64,000 nt of DNA from Epiperipatus broadwayi (lineage: Eukaryota > Onychophora > Udeonychophora > Euonychophora > Peripatidae), in assembly GCA_028023455.1 (NCBI GenBank), contig JAQFVV010006700.1, positions 186,001 through 250,000 on the forward strand, written 5' to 3'. The position numbers and the translations under genes were made by a program. Under the pieces are notes generated by a model, which saw nothing but the letters and a program-made list of their open reading frames with translations, had not been told where the DNA came from and made no database searches. Each line of letters opens with the position of its first letter. Within the stretch, counting starts at the first letter, position 1. Positions 24,006 through 35,639 of this stretch are shown here, piece by piece.

Positions 24006-24545
24006 AAAACCAAGCATTACATATGCCCCTCACATTCCTTTCATCTTCTAATATGAAGGCATGTTCCCATGATGCTGTGAAATAGTATAGGGATCTTCAT
24101 ATAAATCTCTGAACTCCTTATAATAATTTTCTTGTGGATGAATAACTGGATTTTATTCTCATCCTGCTTGGTCATCTTCACCTGATTTGAACTGGGATGG
24201 AGTGGTAGTGAACCTCTCTTCTTGTTATCCACACTGCTAATTCTTGGCATTATTCCAGTTCTCCCAGAATAACTTATTTTCAAAACCAAGCATTACACAT
24301 GCCCCTCACATTGCTTTGCTCTTCTAATATGAAGGTATGTTCCCATGATGCTGTGAAATAGTATAGGGATCTTCATATAAATCTCTGAACTTCTTATAAT
24401 AATTTTCTTGTGGATGAATAACTTATTCTCAGCCTGCTTGGTCATCTTCACCTGACTTGAACTGAGATGGAGTGGTAGTGAACCCCTCTTCTTGTTATCC
24501 ACACTTCTAATTCTTGGCATTATTCCAGTTCTCCCAGAATAACTT
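24006..24545. repeat. Tandem duplication, two copies of about 270 bp
   Basis: Copies start with AAAACCAAGCATTACA at 24,006 and 24,282 (period 276) and both end at CCAGTTCTCCCAGAATAACT. The second copy has a short deletion (after GATGAATAACT). The parallel minus-strand frames in both copies (82 and 75 residues) reflect the duplication; no domain is recognised. Confidence 0.85.
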
Positions 24546-24756
24546 ATTCTTCTTTCTTTTCTATGTTTTCTTTTGAAGACTATGTTTATTTTTTTTGATA
24601 GTGATACTATTTATATTGACCTTATTCACTGTGGTTCTTTACTTTAAAAAGAAAAGCCAAAATCCATTTTTTCTATTCCTTTTTATATTTGTTGACTCAT
24701 TAGGAATTCAGTAACTTTTGCTACCAGATCAATAGTTCTTCTGATTGTATATATAT

Positions 24757-27207
24757 TGTAACCGGACCCCCATACAACCCTTTTATTACGTTAGTTGTAA
24801 CAATTTTCTGATGAGCATGCTGTAGGGAGGAACTATCAATTGACATTCCTAATGCAGGTGTTAATGCCTCCTACAACAATATTTCCTGCTCATCAGAGGA
24901 TGTAGTACCATAGAGACTGGAAACATCTAAACATTTCTATGTTTGGTTTCCCAAAAAGCGCCATTAGAGTTCTGTCTCACTACAACCTGACTTGCCTAGG
25001 TCTAGTTATGTCAGACATAGCTCAGAAAGCATGAGATTCTCATGAACAAGTGCTATAACTGATGAGTGATGCAATAAAACAAAACAGAATTGGACAACTG
25101 GATAACCAATTTAATTTTTAGTAACAAAAAAAGAATTTATTAAATAACAATTAATTTGCAATTTCTAACGAAGTTCATTTCTATCCACATGATAACTCAT
25201 TTTCATTTTACTTATGAAAGAGCTAGAAGCAGTTCTTTTTTTTATCAATAGTTCATTTACAAGTTCATCTATGAGAAGACGTTTGGAAACAGTCTAATTC
25301 AACAATAGTTCATTTTTGAATTCCTTTATGAGAAGAAGCTTGGAAATATTCTAATTCAATAATAGTTCATTTTGAATTCATTTATGAGAAGATGTTTGGA
25401 AACAGTCTAATTCAACAATAGTTCATTTTTGAATTCCTTTATGAGAAGAAGCTTGGAAATATTCTAATTCAACAATAGTTCATTTTGAATTCATTTATGA
25501 GAAGAAGCTTGGAAATATTCTAATTCAACAATAGTTCATTTTGAATTCATTTATGAGAAGAAGCTTGGGAATATTCTAATTCAACTATAGTTCATTTTTG
25601 AATTCCTTTATGAGAAGAAGCTTGGAAATATTCTAATTCAACAATAGTTCATTTTGAATTCATTTATGAGAAGAAGCTTGGAAATATTCTAATCCAACAA
25701 TAGTTCATTTTGAATTCATTTATGAGAAGAAGCTTGGGAATATTCTAATTCAACAATAGTTCATTTTTAATTCATTTAAGAGAAGAACCCTAGAAGCAGT
25801 CAAGCATTTATGGTTTATACAATAATTCATTTTGAATTCATTTATGTGAAGAAGCTTGGGAGCAGTCAAGCATTTATGGTTTATACAATAATTCATTTTG
25901 AATTCATTTATGTGAAGAAGCTTGGGAGCAGTCAAGCATTTATAATTTATACAGCATTTCATTATTTTATGAATTATTATTGATTGGCAAACATTTAAAC
26001 TCAACAATTCTTGGTTTGTGGAGCATTTATCATTTGGTAATTGAAGCATTTATAATTTAGTCAAATATAAAAGTATATTCATATACATAAATTCTGTTTG
26101 GCTTGTGGAGCATTTATCATTTAGTAATTGAAGCATTTCTAATTTAGTCAAATATAAAAGTATATTCATACACATAAACTCTGTTTGGCTTGTGGAGCAT
26201 TTATCATTTAGTAATTGAAGCATTTCTAATTTAGTCAAATATAAAAGTATATTCATACACATAAGCTCTGTTACATTACCCAGATAGAAGTAATATGCAA
26301 TTAAAGCATTTCTAATCCATATAGTAAATACATTCAAATATTTTTATAAATAAATTTGCGTATAACTATTTCATAACTTCATTTTATAACGTATGATAAA
26401 CATGTTCTAATATTTTACAAAATAAATTCTACGTAATTATTTCATAACTTCACTTTATAATGTATGATAAAGATGTTTTAATATTTTATAAAACAAATTC
26501 TATGTAATTATTTCATAACTTCATTTTATAACGTATGATAAAGATGTTTTAATATTTTATAAAACAAATTCTATGTAATTATTTCATAACTTCACTTTAT
26601 AACGTATGATAAAGATGTCTTAACATTCTTATAACATAATTACCTTCCATTTTTGCAGTCTAGTTTACTCAAAAGAAGGCGGGTTATTTCATCTATGGAA
26701 AGTCATGGCACAGCGTGGAGAGAGTGAAGCCGCTAATTTACCCCATTGTCATTATAATTCCTCTAGCAAAGCTTTCTTTTTCCATTTTCACGTTTTGTTA
26801 AAGCTATATTTTAATATGTCAAAAGAATTAAGTAATACACTTTTTTTTTAAAAAAAAAAAATTAATATGTTCTGCTTCTCTGTGTAAGACGAGAGAGAAA
26901 AAAAGTTCTTTTCTTCCGACGACGTGCCTAATTTGAATACTGCTTTAGTTTAACCCAAGTATCTTTTTTTTTCTTTTTAATGATTGGATAATTAATTTCT
27001 TTTTTTTTTATTGAGACAGATAAAAAAAAAATAAGATGACATAACATTTTATTCAAATCCATCAATCACAAAATTAAAAATATGATTTTTTTTAACAAAT
27101 CACAGCTTTATTGCGTTCCCAATTAGACTGAATCACGCTAGACATTTTTGAATGGGGGGGGGGGGGATCTTTTGAATATTTATATGAGGAACAGCATATC
27201 TGTTTCA
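24757..27207 (-). repeat. Element C 3' LTR (2451 bp)
   Basis: Partner of 31,996-34,480. The same internal tandem arrays occur at about 25,240-25,770, 25,780-25,960, 26,030-26,270 and 26,340-26,640. Array copy number and the G-run (27,156-27,167) differ between the two LTRs. Confidence 0.9.
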
Positions 27208-27796
27208 TTACCCCTCACCAAATTTTGGGATGAAATCGCCTGGAAGTACGATTTCATTCCATATACTATACACATTATTTCTCAGTACTGCCTGGTTTTA
27301 GATATGCTGATGAATAGGTAAGATGAGCTGGAAAAGTGAATACATGAACTATAGCCTCCAATGCCAGGATAAGTAGATGGCCAAACACAAACTACCAGCA
27401 TGCACCACCCCATGATGTCACGAGAAAATATCTCATTTTTAAGCACTACCTCTCTTGTACCTAGAAGTATCATCCAACCAAGAATAGGAGCCAGAGAAAA
27501 AAAAAAAACAATTTGGCACTCAGCCAACCCTGCTCAGCTTCGGTGAGTCTTAGGGGCTATCATTTGGCCTATTCATGAGACTAAGGCCTATGCATGAGAC
27601 CTATATATACGCACTGCTGGACTACTCTTGGAGCACAACATCCAGGTCTGGATAGTGCCGAGCATATACTTCGGAGCATCATAACACAATGCATCCAAGC
27701 AGCTCCACTCAATCATCCACCATCTCAACATGAAAAACACAAGTTCATGCATCACTACATCACACCCACAAACTTTTCCCATCAGTTATCTCTATT
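27208..27796 (-). other. Element C 3' internal non-coding stretch
   Basis: From the purine tract (minus strand GGTGAGGGGTAA) next to the 3' LTR to the end of the second gag-like tail. Short frames exist on both strands but none has recognisable similarity. Confidence 0.5.
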
Positions 27797-28168
27797 TTAT
27801 TCTGAATTATAACTGCAACCTGGTTTGGGAGACTGAGGATCATAATCAGTTATCCTATAGTCCTCTTTTGTATTATGAGGTGACATACTTCTGGATCGTC
27901 TCTTTGTTGAAAATTTATCATGTTTAACATTACTGTGGTGTCTTGCTTCTTCACTTCTGTATTTTCTTAGGAGATCCTTGTTACTGTTTGATCTTCTAAT
28001 TATATGCGTCCGATATGGACCATGAACACCATGTGTGGATTTTCTCCTGTTCCTCTTCCATGGTGGTACTTCATTTTTACATAAAAGTTTCTTTTTAAAT
28101 GGTTCTTCTGCCATAGTAATTATTTTTTTGGTATTTGTAAAGGTTTCTTGTTGTTTAATTTCTTTCAC
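27797..28168 (-). pseudogene. Second gag-like basic tail in element C
   Basis: 123 residues with PPWKRNRRKSTHG, then PYRTHIIRRSNSNKDLLRKY, an SR-like stretch KRRSRSMSP, and the end YDPQSPKPGCSYNSE. It parallels the gag tail of the same element (PPWKRQRR, PYQTRVIRRSNSD) but its end matches element D better (DHDPQFPKVGYSYAS at about 48,745-48,790). Same strand as gag. Most likely acquired from a related element by recombination; less likely a real accessory protein. Confidence 0.65.
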
Positions 28169-28245
28169 ACTGATAAATCCCGAGTTTTCAGATTCCTTTT
28201 CGGTGTCTTTTCCTGCGTAAGCAACTATATTTTTAATAACTGTCT

Positions 28246-29202
28246 TTATATATTTTTTTCTGTACTCAATTTTTGATTTGAGTTTATTAAGCTTTTGTTT
28301 ATAATTTTTATATATGGCTGAGGACTAACACACTTTTCTTTCCATTTTATGGTTTCTTTCTCTATCTCCTTTACTATTTCATAGCATGTATCAGACAATT
28401 TTTCTGAAACATTTTCTTCTATATTGGACAGTTCCTTAGTTATATGAGAATTAAGTTTTTGATTATGTTCATTTTCATGTTTTTCATCTTCTTGAAGATC
28501 AGAAGATTTTAATTTTGCTTTATTAGATTTATTTTCATCCATTTGAAACTCTTTTGCTGTGTTTGATATTCCAGTCTCAGCTTCTGTATATACTGCTTCT
28601 TTCTTTTCAATTTTAGAGGTATATTCCACAATCATAAGTTTTCCTGAAGGTAGACTGACAATTTGAAGATCACCCTTTGTAATTTCAATTTCTTCCTTTT
28701 TAACAATCTCAAATTTTGCTTCATCAGTAATAGGATATTCAATTTGTGATTTCTTTAAAATATCTTTGGTTGGAAATTCCAAAGTTTCCTCCTCATCCAA
28801 TTTTTTAGACTGAATTATTTCCTTTTCTTTACACTCTTTAAAAAAAAGTCGTAAATGTTGGATATGTTCTTCCAAATTCTTCGATGCAATGACCACGTCA
28901 TCAACATACATTGTTACAACTTGCTTAATCTCATCTGACAACACTCTATCTAGACACTTCATTAGGCCAGAACCACTGTTTTTCAACCCGAAGGGCATCC
29001 TGTTAAATTGATACGAATATCCATTGTACCGGAATGCCGTATATCTTCTATCTTCAGGATGCAACTTGATTTGCCAGTAGCTGGCTGTAAGGTCAAGGGT
29101 GGTAAAGATATTTTTCCCTCGAAATTTTATTAGTAACTCATAAATCAGAGGTGGTATATTATGATCTGGCACTGTTATTCTATTCAGTTGACGTGCATCC
29201 AA
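28246..29202 (-). pseudogene. Element C truncated RT fused to non-RT sequence
   Basis: Residues 1-130 are RT fingers and palm: MDARQLNRITVPDHN, TTLDLTASYWQIKL (catalytic Asp), FNRMPFGLKNS, and intact YVDD. The RT match stops after about residue 130 (HIQHLRLFFKECKEKEI), before thumb, connection, RNase H and integrase. The frame continues without a stop for about 185 residues of acidic, Lys/Glu-rich sequence that I do not recognise, including GDLQIVSLPSGKLMIVEYTS and QPYIKIINKSLIN. The junction lies near an A-run at about 28,840-28,850, suggesting template switching or deletion. Neighbours: protease-RT start upstream, a second gag-like tail downstream. It might be a captured host or other-element frame. 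Confidence 0.75.
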
Positions 29203-29995
29203 GCATAAACGGGCAGTACCATCTTTTTTTTACGACTACTAGTGGATTGTTGAAAGGGGATGAACATTTAGAAATGATTCCCCCTTTTAGCATTTCTGTC
29301 AGTTGCTTCTCCACTTCTGGTTTATACTGATAGGGTACAGGATATGACCGGGACTGGTATGGTTGCTCATCTGTCACTTTTATTCGATGTTCATACCCAT
29401 GAATAATCCCTGGTACTTCTGAGAAAATAACTTGATATTCTCTCAGGAGCCTTTCTATCTGCTGTTGCTTTTCTTTGATTAGTGAAGATTCTTGAATCTT
29501 TGATTCAATCATTTGCCATAGTGGATCTTTCTGAACACAACCCATTTCCATTGAATGATGTGCCTCCTGCAGTGTAAAGGGTATGACCTCATCTCCACAT
29601 ATGACTTGACACTTCTGAAAGTCCAACATGCAGTGAATTTGGTGCATTATATCTGCTCCCACCAAAGCTTCATGTATTAGACCCTTCATTATTAAAAAGG
29701 CATGATTAAGATGGGTTTGTCCTATCCACATTTGAATCCATATCTGTTTGGATTCCACCCGAGCTTTCCTATTATTGGCCAATGTAACTTGAATTGCCTT
29801 GAGTGGTAGGGTTCGAAGGTCAGGATTTAACAATTTCATTTGGTTATATAACTCTTCAGAGATCACAGATACCTGACTCCCTGAATCCAACAGAGTTTCA
29901 ACAATAATACCCTCCAGCATTATTTTAATTTTAGGGCATTGCTGCATATTATATTGAGGGACTTTCTCTTCCCAATCACAAATCATATTAGCCAT
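29180..29995 (-). pseudogene. Element C protease and RT N-terminus
   Basis: A retropepsin domain with the catalytic D-S-G at VETLLDSGSQVSVISEELYN and the flap/C-terminal region ALVGADIMH; then a linker and the RT lead-in EHRIKVTDEQPYQSRSYPVP, with GGIISKCSSPFNNPLVVVKK. The frame leaves the RT register at an A8 run (29,227-29,234) just after KK, where the next frame picks up. Gag ends shortly upstream, so a gag-pol arrangement is likely. Inactive as found because of the break, unless the A-run is a slippage site; this was not tested. Confidence 0.85.
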
Positions 29996-30063
29996 TGAAT
30001 ATTTTCTATTACTTATCTCTTGATTCCTCGGCTTAATATTAGGACCCCTGGGCGAGGAATCAT

Positions 30064-30946
30064 TTATCGAGGTCCTTTCCTGTTTAACTCTTCATAATTT
30101 AGTCTTTTGGGATCCGTTTCTTGTCCCATCTTTGGATGTTTGTTAGGCCAGACATCATCGTGGCGGCTTCCCTCTTGTTCCTTTCTCTGTGGTTCAGTAG
30201 TTGTACCCACACTTCTCTGCAGGTTATCATCACTGTTTGATCTTCTTATAACCCGGGTTTGGTAAGGGCTCTGCATGTTGCCTGTCGAATATCGTCTTTG
30301 CCTTTTCCATGGTGGTGTCTGATTTCTTTGGTGCTGATACCATGGTGGTGGGTTGTTGTTGCTATATTGCCGAGGAGGCATTTTCCTTTTATATCTGATG
30401 GTTCCTACGCTAGGCCCATCATCTCTTCTATAGGGAGGTTTATTTTGTGGTTGCTTTGCTCCTCCTTCTTTGGTCGCTGAGGTACCACAGCTATCATAGG
30501 CTGTTAATAGTTCAGCAACCTGCTCGATGGATCGACGATCAGTCCCAATTAGCATTCTTTCTATGTAATTTGGAAAGCTGTGTCATATTAATCTAATGAT
30601 CTGGAGTTCAGATAGAGGATCAGATGTCAAGGCTCTCAACCTGGCCACCTGTCTTCTAAAGAATGGTGTATAAAGCTCTCCAGGAGGACATTTCTCCTGG
30701 GACACCTTATATTTAATCCCCTCCTGACACTCATCGCTCCAGTAACAGTTCATTAGCGCTCCTTTAAATTCGTCAAAACTTGTAGGTTGGGCAAACAGTG
30801 AATCCCACCATGCCTGTGCTGTATCTTGGAGATGGCTACATGCGATTGCCATCTTTGCCTCTTCTGTCAATACGTTAATAGTAAAATATCTCTCCAAACT
30901 TTTTATATATTCTATCGGTGCTTCATTGCAGCTCCCAGAGAAAGTT
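30064..30946 (-). pseudogene. Element C gag, capsid-like and basic tail
   Basis: Capsid-like part: FSGSCNEAPIEYIKSLERYF, then TEEAKMAIACSHLQDTAQ and AWWDSLF, the usual Gypsy Gag pattern (A..L...A..WW). One in-frame TGA at 30,580-30,582 separates it from the tail. The tail (30,064-30,555) has no zinc knuckle; it is basic and proline-rich, with PPPWYQHQRNQTPPWKRQRR and TRVIRRSNSDDN, probably RNA-binding. The tail motif is repeated at 27,797-28,168 and in element D at 48,548-48,720. Confidence 0.8.
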
Positions 30947-31636
30947 CTAATTTTTTAAGAATTGGTTTACAATTCCAGACATCTGGTTGGTTGGAGGGAC
31001 TTCATGAGTAGCTTGGCAATTTTCTTTTTGACTTTCTTTTGGGATTGTTTCTGCCTCCTTTTGTCTAGGCAATATATTGCTATCTTTTATTTCCATCTTT
31101 CTCATCTGGGTGGTCAATATATCCACCTTCTCCTGCATGGATTCTTGAATTTTTATTATCTTTGTATCCATGGTCTCACATATTTGGGTCATTTTGACTT
31201 CTTGCTCTATTAGTGAGCCTTTAACTTCATTCATGACATCTTCCTTTATTTTCGATATTTGATCATTTACTTGCCTAATTATTTGCTCAAACTTTTCATT
31301 CTGATTTTCCACTGCTTCCATAATTTGTTTTTCTATTCTTTGGTTTACTTCTATTGCTTGCTTGTTATCTTCTTCTCTCTGTTTGATATCTTCTTGTCTT
31401 TGTTTATCTCTTTTTTGGTTATCTTCTCTCTATTTGATATCTTCTTCTCTTTGTTTGTCTCTTTTTTGGTTATCTTCTTCTCTTTGTTTGTCTCTTTTCT
31501 TTTGGTCTGCTTTTATAATTTCCAATAACTAGGCTAACGTAGACGTCTCCCCTGTTTTCTCTGATTCCTCATCTGCTTTGGCTTCTTGTTTATCTTCTTT
31601 CTCAGGAGGATCCTCTATGCTTTCTGTATTCATCAT
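30947..31636 (-). pseudogene. Element C gag N-terminal coiled-coil part
   Basis: Starts at one of two adjacent ATGs (31,631-31,636). An acidic lead (TESIEDPPEKEDKQEAK) is followed by Lys/Gln/Glu repeats of the type KRDKQREEDNQ and then a long coiled coil (frame 30,947-31,321, 124 residues). In-frame stops at about 31,530 and in the KRDKQ repeats interrupt it, and the frame shifts at an A-run near 30,950. A K/E-rich coiled-coil Gag start is also seen in element D (47,360-48,000). Confidence 0.7.
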
Positions 31637-31995
31637 TTTTTTTGTTTTTGATCTGGTTTTCATCAATATTTTATTCTAGTTTAGTGGTATTTTTTTTATT
31701 TCAACATTATTAAGCTTCTCTCTCCATCCACACCATGACTTTACTCCATCTTCTTTGAAATGCCTGTTTCATTCTTTATGCCATTCATTTTTGTGTTGTT
31801 TTTCTTTTAAACTTTTATTTTTCCATCCTTCCTGAACAAATTATATCACTACATCATATGCACTGTTCATATCACAGAATCGTGACCTGCTTATGCCTAT
31901 GAGTAGGCTAGCTAGATCGGACCTCACAGTAGGGTGGCAAATTAACCAGTCTATGAGTAGGCTAGCCAGATAAGGCCTCACAGTAGGGCACCAAA
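31637..31995 (-). other. Element C 5' leader with duplicated primer-site segment
   Basis: Minus-strand leader between the 5' LTR and gag. A segment of about 65 bp is present twice (about 31,890-31,940 and 31,947-31,995), each with TATGAGTAGGCTAGC and CCTCACAGTAGGG. The LTR-adjacent copy ends in the primer-site-like sequence; in the other copy the equivalent bases are changed (GGGTGGC instead of GGGCACC). Confidence 0.65.
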
Positions 31996-34480
31996 TGTAA
32001 CCGGATCCCCATACAACCCTTTTATTATGTTAGTTGTAACAATTTTCTGATGAGCATGCTGTAGGAAGGAACTATCAATTAATATTCCTAATGCAGATGT
32101 TAATGCCTCCTACAACAATATTTCCTGCTCATCAGAGGATGTAGTACCATAGAGACTGGAAACATCTAAACATTTCTATGTTTGGTTTCCCAAAAAGCGC
32201 CATTAGAGTTCCGTCTCACTACAACCTGACTTGCCTAGGTCTAGTTATGTCAGACATAGCTAAGAAAGCATGAGATTCTCATGAACAAGTGCTATAACTG
32301 ATGAGTGATGCAATAAAACAAAACAGAATTGGACAACTGGATAACCAATTTAATTTTTAGTAACAAAAAAAGAATTTATTAAATAACAATTAATTTGCAA
32401 TTTCTAACGAAGTTCATTTCTATCCACATGATAACTCATTTTCATTTTACTTATGAAAGAGCTAGAAGCAGTTCTTTTTTTTATCAATAGTTCATTTACA
32501 AGTTCGGAAACAGTCTAATTCAACAATAGTTCATTTTTGAATTCCTTTATGAGAAGAAGCTTGGAAATATTCTAATTCAACAATAGTTCATTTTGAATTC
32601 ATTTATGAGAAGACGTTTGGAAACAGTCTAATTCAACAATAGTTCATTTTTGAATTCCTTTATGAGAAGAAGCTTGGAAATATTCTAATTCAACAATAGT
32701 TCATTTTGAATTCATTTATGAGAAGAAGCTTGGAAATATTCTAATTCAACAATAGTTCATTTTGAATTCATTTATGAGAAGAAGCTTGGGAATATTCTAA
32801 TTCAACAATAGTTCATTTTGAATTCATTTATCAGAAGACGTTTGGAAACAGTCTAATTCAACAATAGTTCATTTTTGAATTCCTTTATGAGAAGAAGCTT
32901 GGAAATATTCTAATTCAACAATAGTTCATTTTGAATTCATTTATGAGAAGAAGCTTGGAAATATTCTAATTCAACAATAGTTCATTTTGAATTCATTTAT
33001 GAGAAGAAGCTTGGGAATATTCTAATTCAACAATAGTTCATTTTGAATTCATTTAAGAGAAGAACCCTAGAAGCAGTCAAGCATTTATGGTTTATACAAT
33101 AATTCATTTTGAATTCATTTATGTGAAGAAGCTTGGGAGCAGTCAAGCATTTATGGTTTATACAATAATTCATTTTGAATTCATTTATGTGAAGAAGCTT
33201 GGGAGCAGTCAAGCATTTATAATTTATACAGCATTTCATTATTTTATGAATTATTATTGATTGGTAAACATTTAAACTCAGCAATTCTTGGTTTGTGGAG
33301 CATTTATCATTTGGTAATTGAAGCATTTATAATTTAGTCAAATATAAAAGTATATTCATATACATAAATTCTGTTTGGCTTGTGGAGCATTATCATTTAG
33401 TAATTGAAGCATTTCTCATTTAGTCAAATATAAAAGTATATTCATACACATAAACTCTGTTTGGCTTGTGGAGCATTTATCATTTAGTAATTGAAGCATT
33501 TCTAATTTAGTCAAATATAAAAGTATATTCATACACATAAGCTCTGTTACATTACCCAGATAGAAGTAATATGCAATTAAAGCATTTCTAATCCATATAG
33601 TAAATACGTTCAAATATTTTTATAAATAAATTTGCGTATAACTATTTCATAACTTCATTTTATAACATATGATAAACATGTTCTAATATTTTACAAAATA
33701 AATTCTACGTAATTATTTCATAACTTCACTTTATAACGTATGATAAAGATGTTTTAATATTTTATAAAACAAATTCTATGTAATTATTTCATAACTTCAT
33801 TTTATAACGTATGATAAAGATGTTTTAATATTTTATAAAACAAATTCTATGTAATTATTTCATAACTTCACTTTATAACGTATGATAAAGATGTCTTAAC
33901 ATTCTTATAACATAATTACCTTCCAGTTTTGCAGTCTAGTTTACTGAAAAGAAGGCGGGTTATTTCATCTATGGAAAGTCATGGCACAGCGTGGGGAGAG
34001 TGAAGCCGCTAATTTACCCCATTGTCATTATAATTCCTCTAGCAAAGCTTTCTTTTTCCATTTTCACGTTTTGTTAAAGCTATATTTTAATATGTCAAAA
34101 GAATTAAGTAATACACTTTTTTTTTAAAAAAAAAAAAATTTAATATGTTCTGCTTCTCTGTGTAAGACGAAAGAGAAAAAAAAGTTCTTTTCTTCCGACG
34201 ACGTGCCTAATTTGAATACTGCTTCAGTTTAACCCAAGTATCTTTTTTTTTCTTTTTAATGATTGGATAATTAATTTCTTTTTTTTTATTGAGACAGATA
34301 AAAAAAAAATAAGATGACATAACATTTTATTCAAATCCATCAATCACAAAATTAAAAATATGATTTTTTTTAACAAATCACAGCTGTATTGCGTTCCCAA
34401 TTAGACTGAATCACGCTAGACATTTTTGAATGGGGGGGGGTCTTTTGAATATTTATATGAGGAACAGCATATCTGTTTCA
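31996..34480 (-). repeat. Element C 5' LTR (2485 bp)
   Basis: Near-identical to 24,757-27,207. Contains internal tandem arrays: about 57-bp units at roughly 32,490-33,050, units with GCAGTCAAGCATTTAT at 33,060-33,220, about 75-bp units at 33,290-33,560, and units with TTTCATAACTTCA at 33,640-33,890. Confidence 0.9.
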
Positions 34481-35570
34481 ATATATATATTCATTTGGCC
34501 TATCTTATATGATAGATTATGTCCAATAATTCTTTTTATTTAGCCATCTGATAAAATGCATGCTGTCAAGGCTTTTAACTGATATAAGTTGCCATTGAAA
34601 AGTTACTGTAGGTCTCATGCACCTACTCTGTATCTCTTATAATTCTTGATATCATATATCATTCTTATGCTTGTTACTTCATTATTCATGCAACATGGTA
34701 TCTTTATATCCTTAAAATTTTTCTGTTTGTGTGACAATGTTTCCACTAGTAATTTGCTGATCCCTCTAGGTAAGCTCAGGCCAATGTCATCTTTGATGTT
34801 GAAAGATAATTTTTTAAATTGTCATTACCTTTGTGTAAAACTCAGGTTCTTGAAGACTTGCTTTTTTATAATCCTAATGATTAACTTCTATCAGTACCAC
34901 TTCTGAATCTTTTTTAATTTTACCCTTTTGTAACACCTTTTCATATAATCTTTTCTAAATTTTTTACTTAACTCTTAAGTTGTTTTTATGCTCTCTGTGA
35001 GTCAACATTGTTCATATCTTCATTTCTTGGCTTCCTGTTTAATCTTTAATACTTGATCCCATATCTGTCCTATTACTATTTTTTTCACCTTTCTAACTGC
35101 TCTATCAATTCCTTCTTGCTATTTTTTTTCTCTTGTAAATTCCAGTTGTCCATTCTCTCTGCCATTAGGTCTTTTCTTTCAGTTTTCCCTCTTATTATGA
35201 CCTGCACATGATACATAACATCTACATATTTGTCCTGCTTTTTATCTTTCTCCATTTTTAAGGTTATATTCTGGATAGCTTTTTAAACATTTTGGTTCAT
35301 CTTTTTATTTTCTATTTTCTTTTTTGATTTATTTCCTCCATTTTCATCAACATCTTTTTATTTCTTTTTGTATTTTTAGCAGCATTTTTTTACTTTGCTG
35401 ATTGCTTTCTTCTGTTTTTCTTAGCAGCTCTTTTTTTTTTTTTTGCTGATTACTTTCATTTATTTTCCCTAGCAGCATATAATTGACATTCTTGTCTTCT
35501 CTATATTCTGGGCTTCTTCAATTGATTATTGATCTTGATTGTCATCTGATCCTTCATGTCAGCCGCTAGA
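34481..35570. other. T-rich spacer, possible Lys-rich frame relic
   Basis: Begins with an AT repeat flanking element C. On the minus strand 35,290-35,560 reads as a broken Lys/Glu-rich coiled-coil-like frame resembling the gag N-terminus of elements C and D; evidence is weak because T-rich DNA gives this by chance. Confidence 0.3.
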
Positions 35571-35639
35571 GGCACGATTTTTAACAAAAAAACACATTAA
35601 TATAACGTTCCCGGGCTAGCAATTCTCTATTAATATTGA

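Larger units (their letters stand above)
24757..34480 (-). mobile_element. Element C: long-LTR Ty3/Gypsy-type element, chimeric and defective
   Basis: A 9.7-kb insertion. LTRs of about 2.45 kb at 24,757-27,207 and 31,996-34,480 have TG...CA ends (plus strand TGTAACCGG ... CTGTTTCA). Coding is on the minus strand, so the right LTR is 5'. Next to it the minus strand reads TTTGGTGCCCTACTGTGAGG (primer-site-like), and before the left LTR it reads GGTGAGGGGTAA (purine tract). Flanks are AT repeats, compatible with a 4- or 6-bp duplication. About 280 aligned LTR bases show some 8 differences, so the insertion is fairly recent. Internal region: gag, protease, partial RT, then non-RT sequence and a second gag-like tail; no RNase H or integrase. 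Confidence 0.85.

Noticed and set aside
24041-24520. Two similar minus-strand frames of 82 and 75 residues
   Set aside because: Produced by the tandem duplication; no domain, splice or start support.
25750-26337. Minus-strand frames of 95-99 residues with repeated peptides (TAPKLLHINEFKMNYC and similar), also at 33,027-33,613
   Set aside because: They are translations of tandem arrays inside both element C LTRs; the peptide repeat only mirrors the DNA repeat.
31259-31528. Plus-strand frame of 89 residues rich in Phe, Ser and Leu (membrane-like)
   Set aside because: It is the complement of the Lys/Gln/Glu-rich gag N-terminus of element C on the minus strand.
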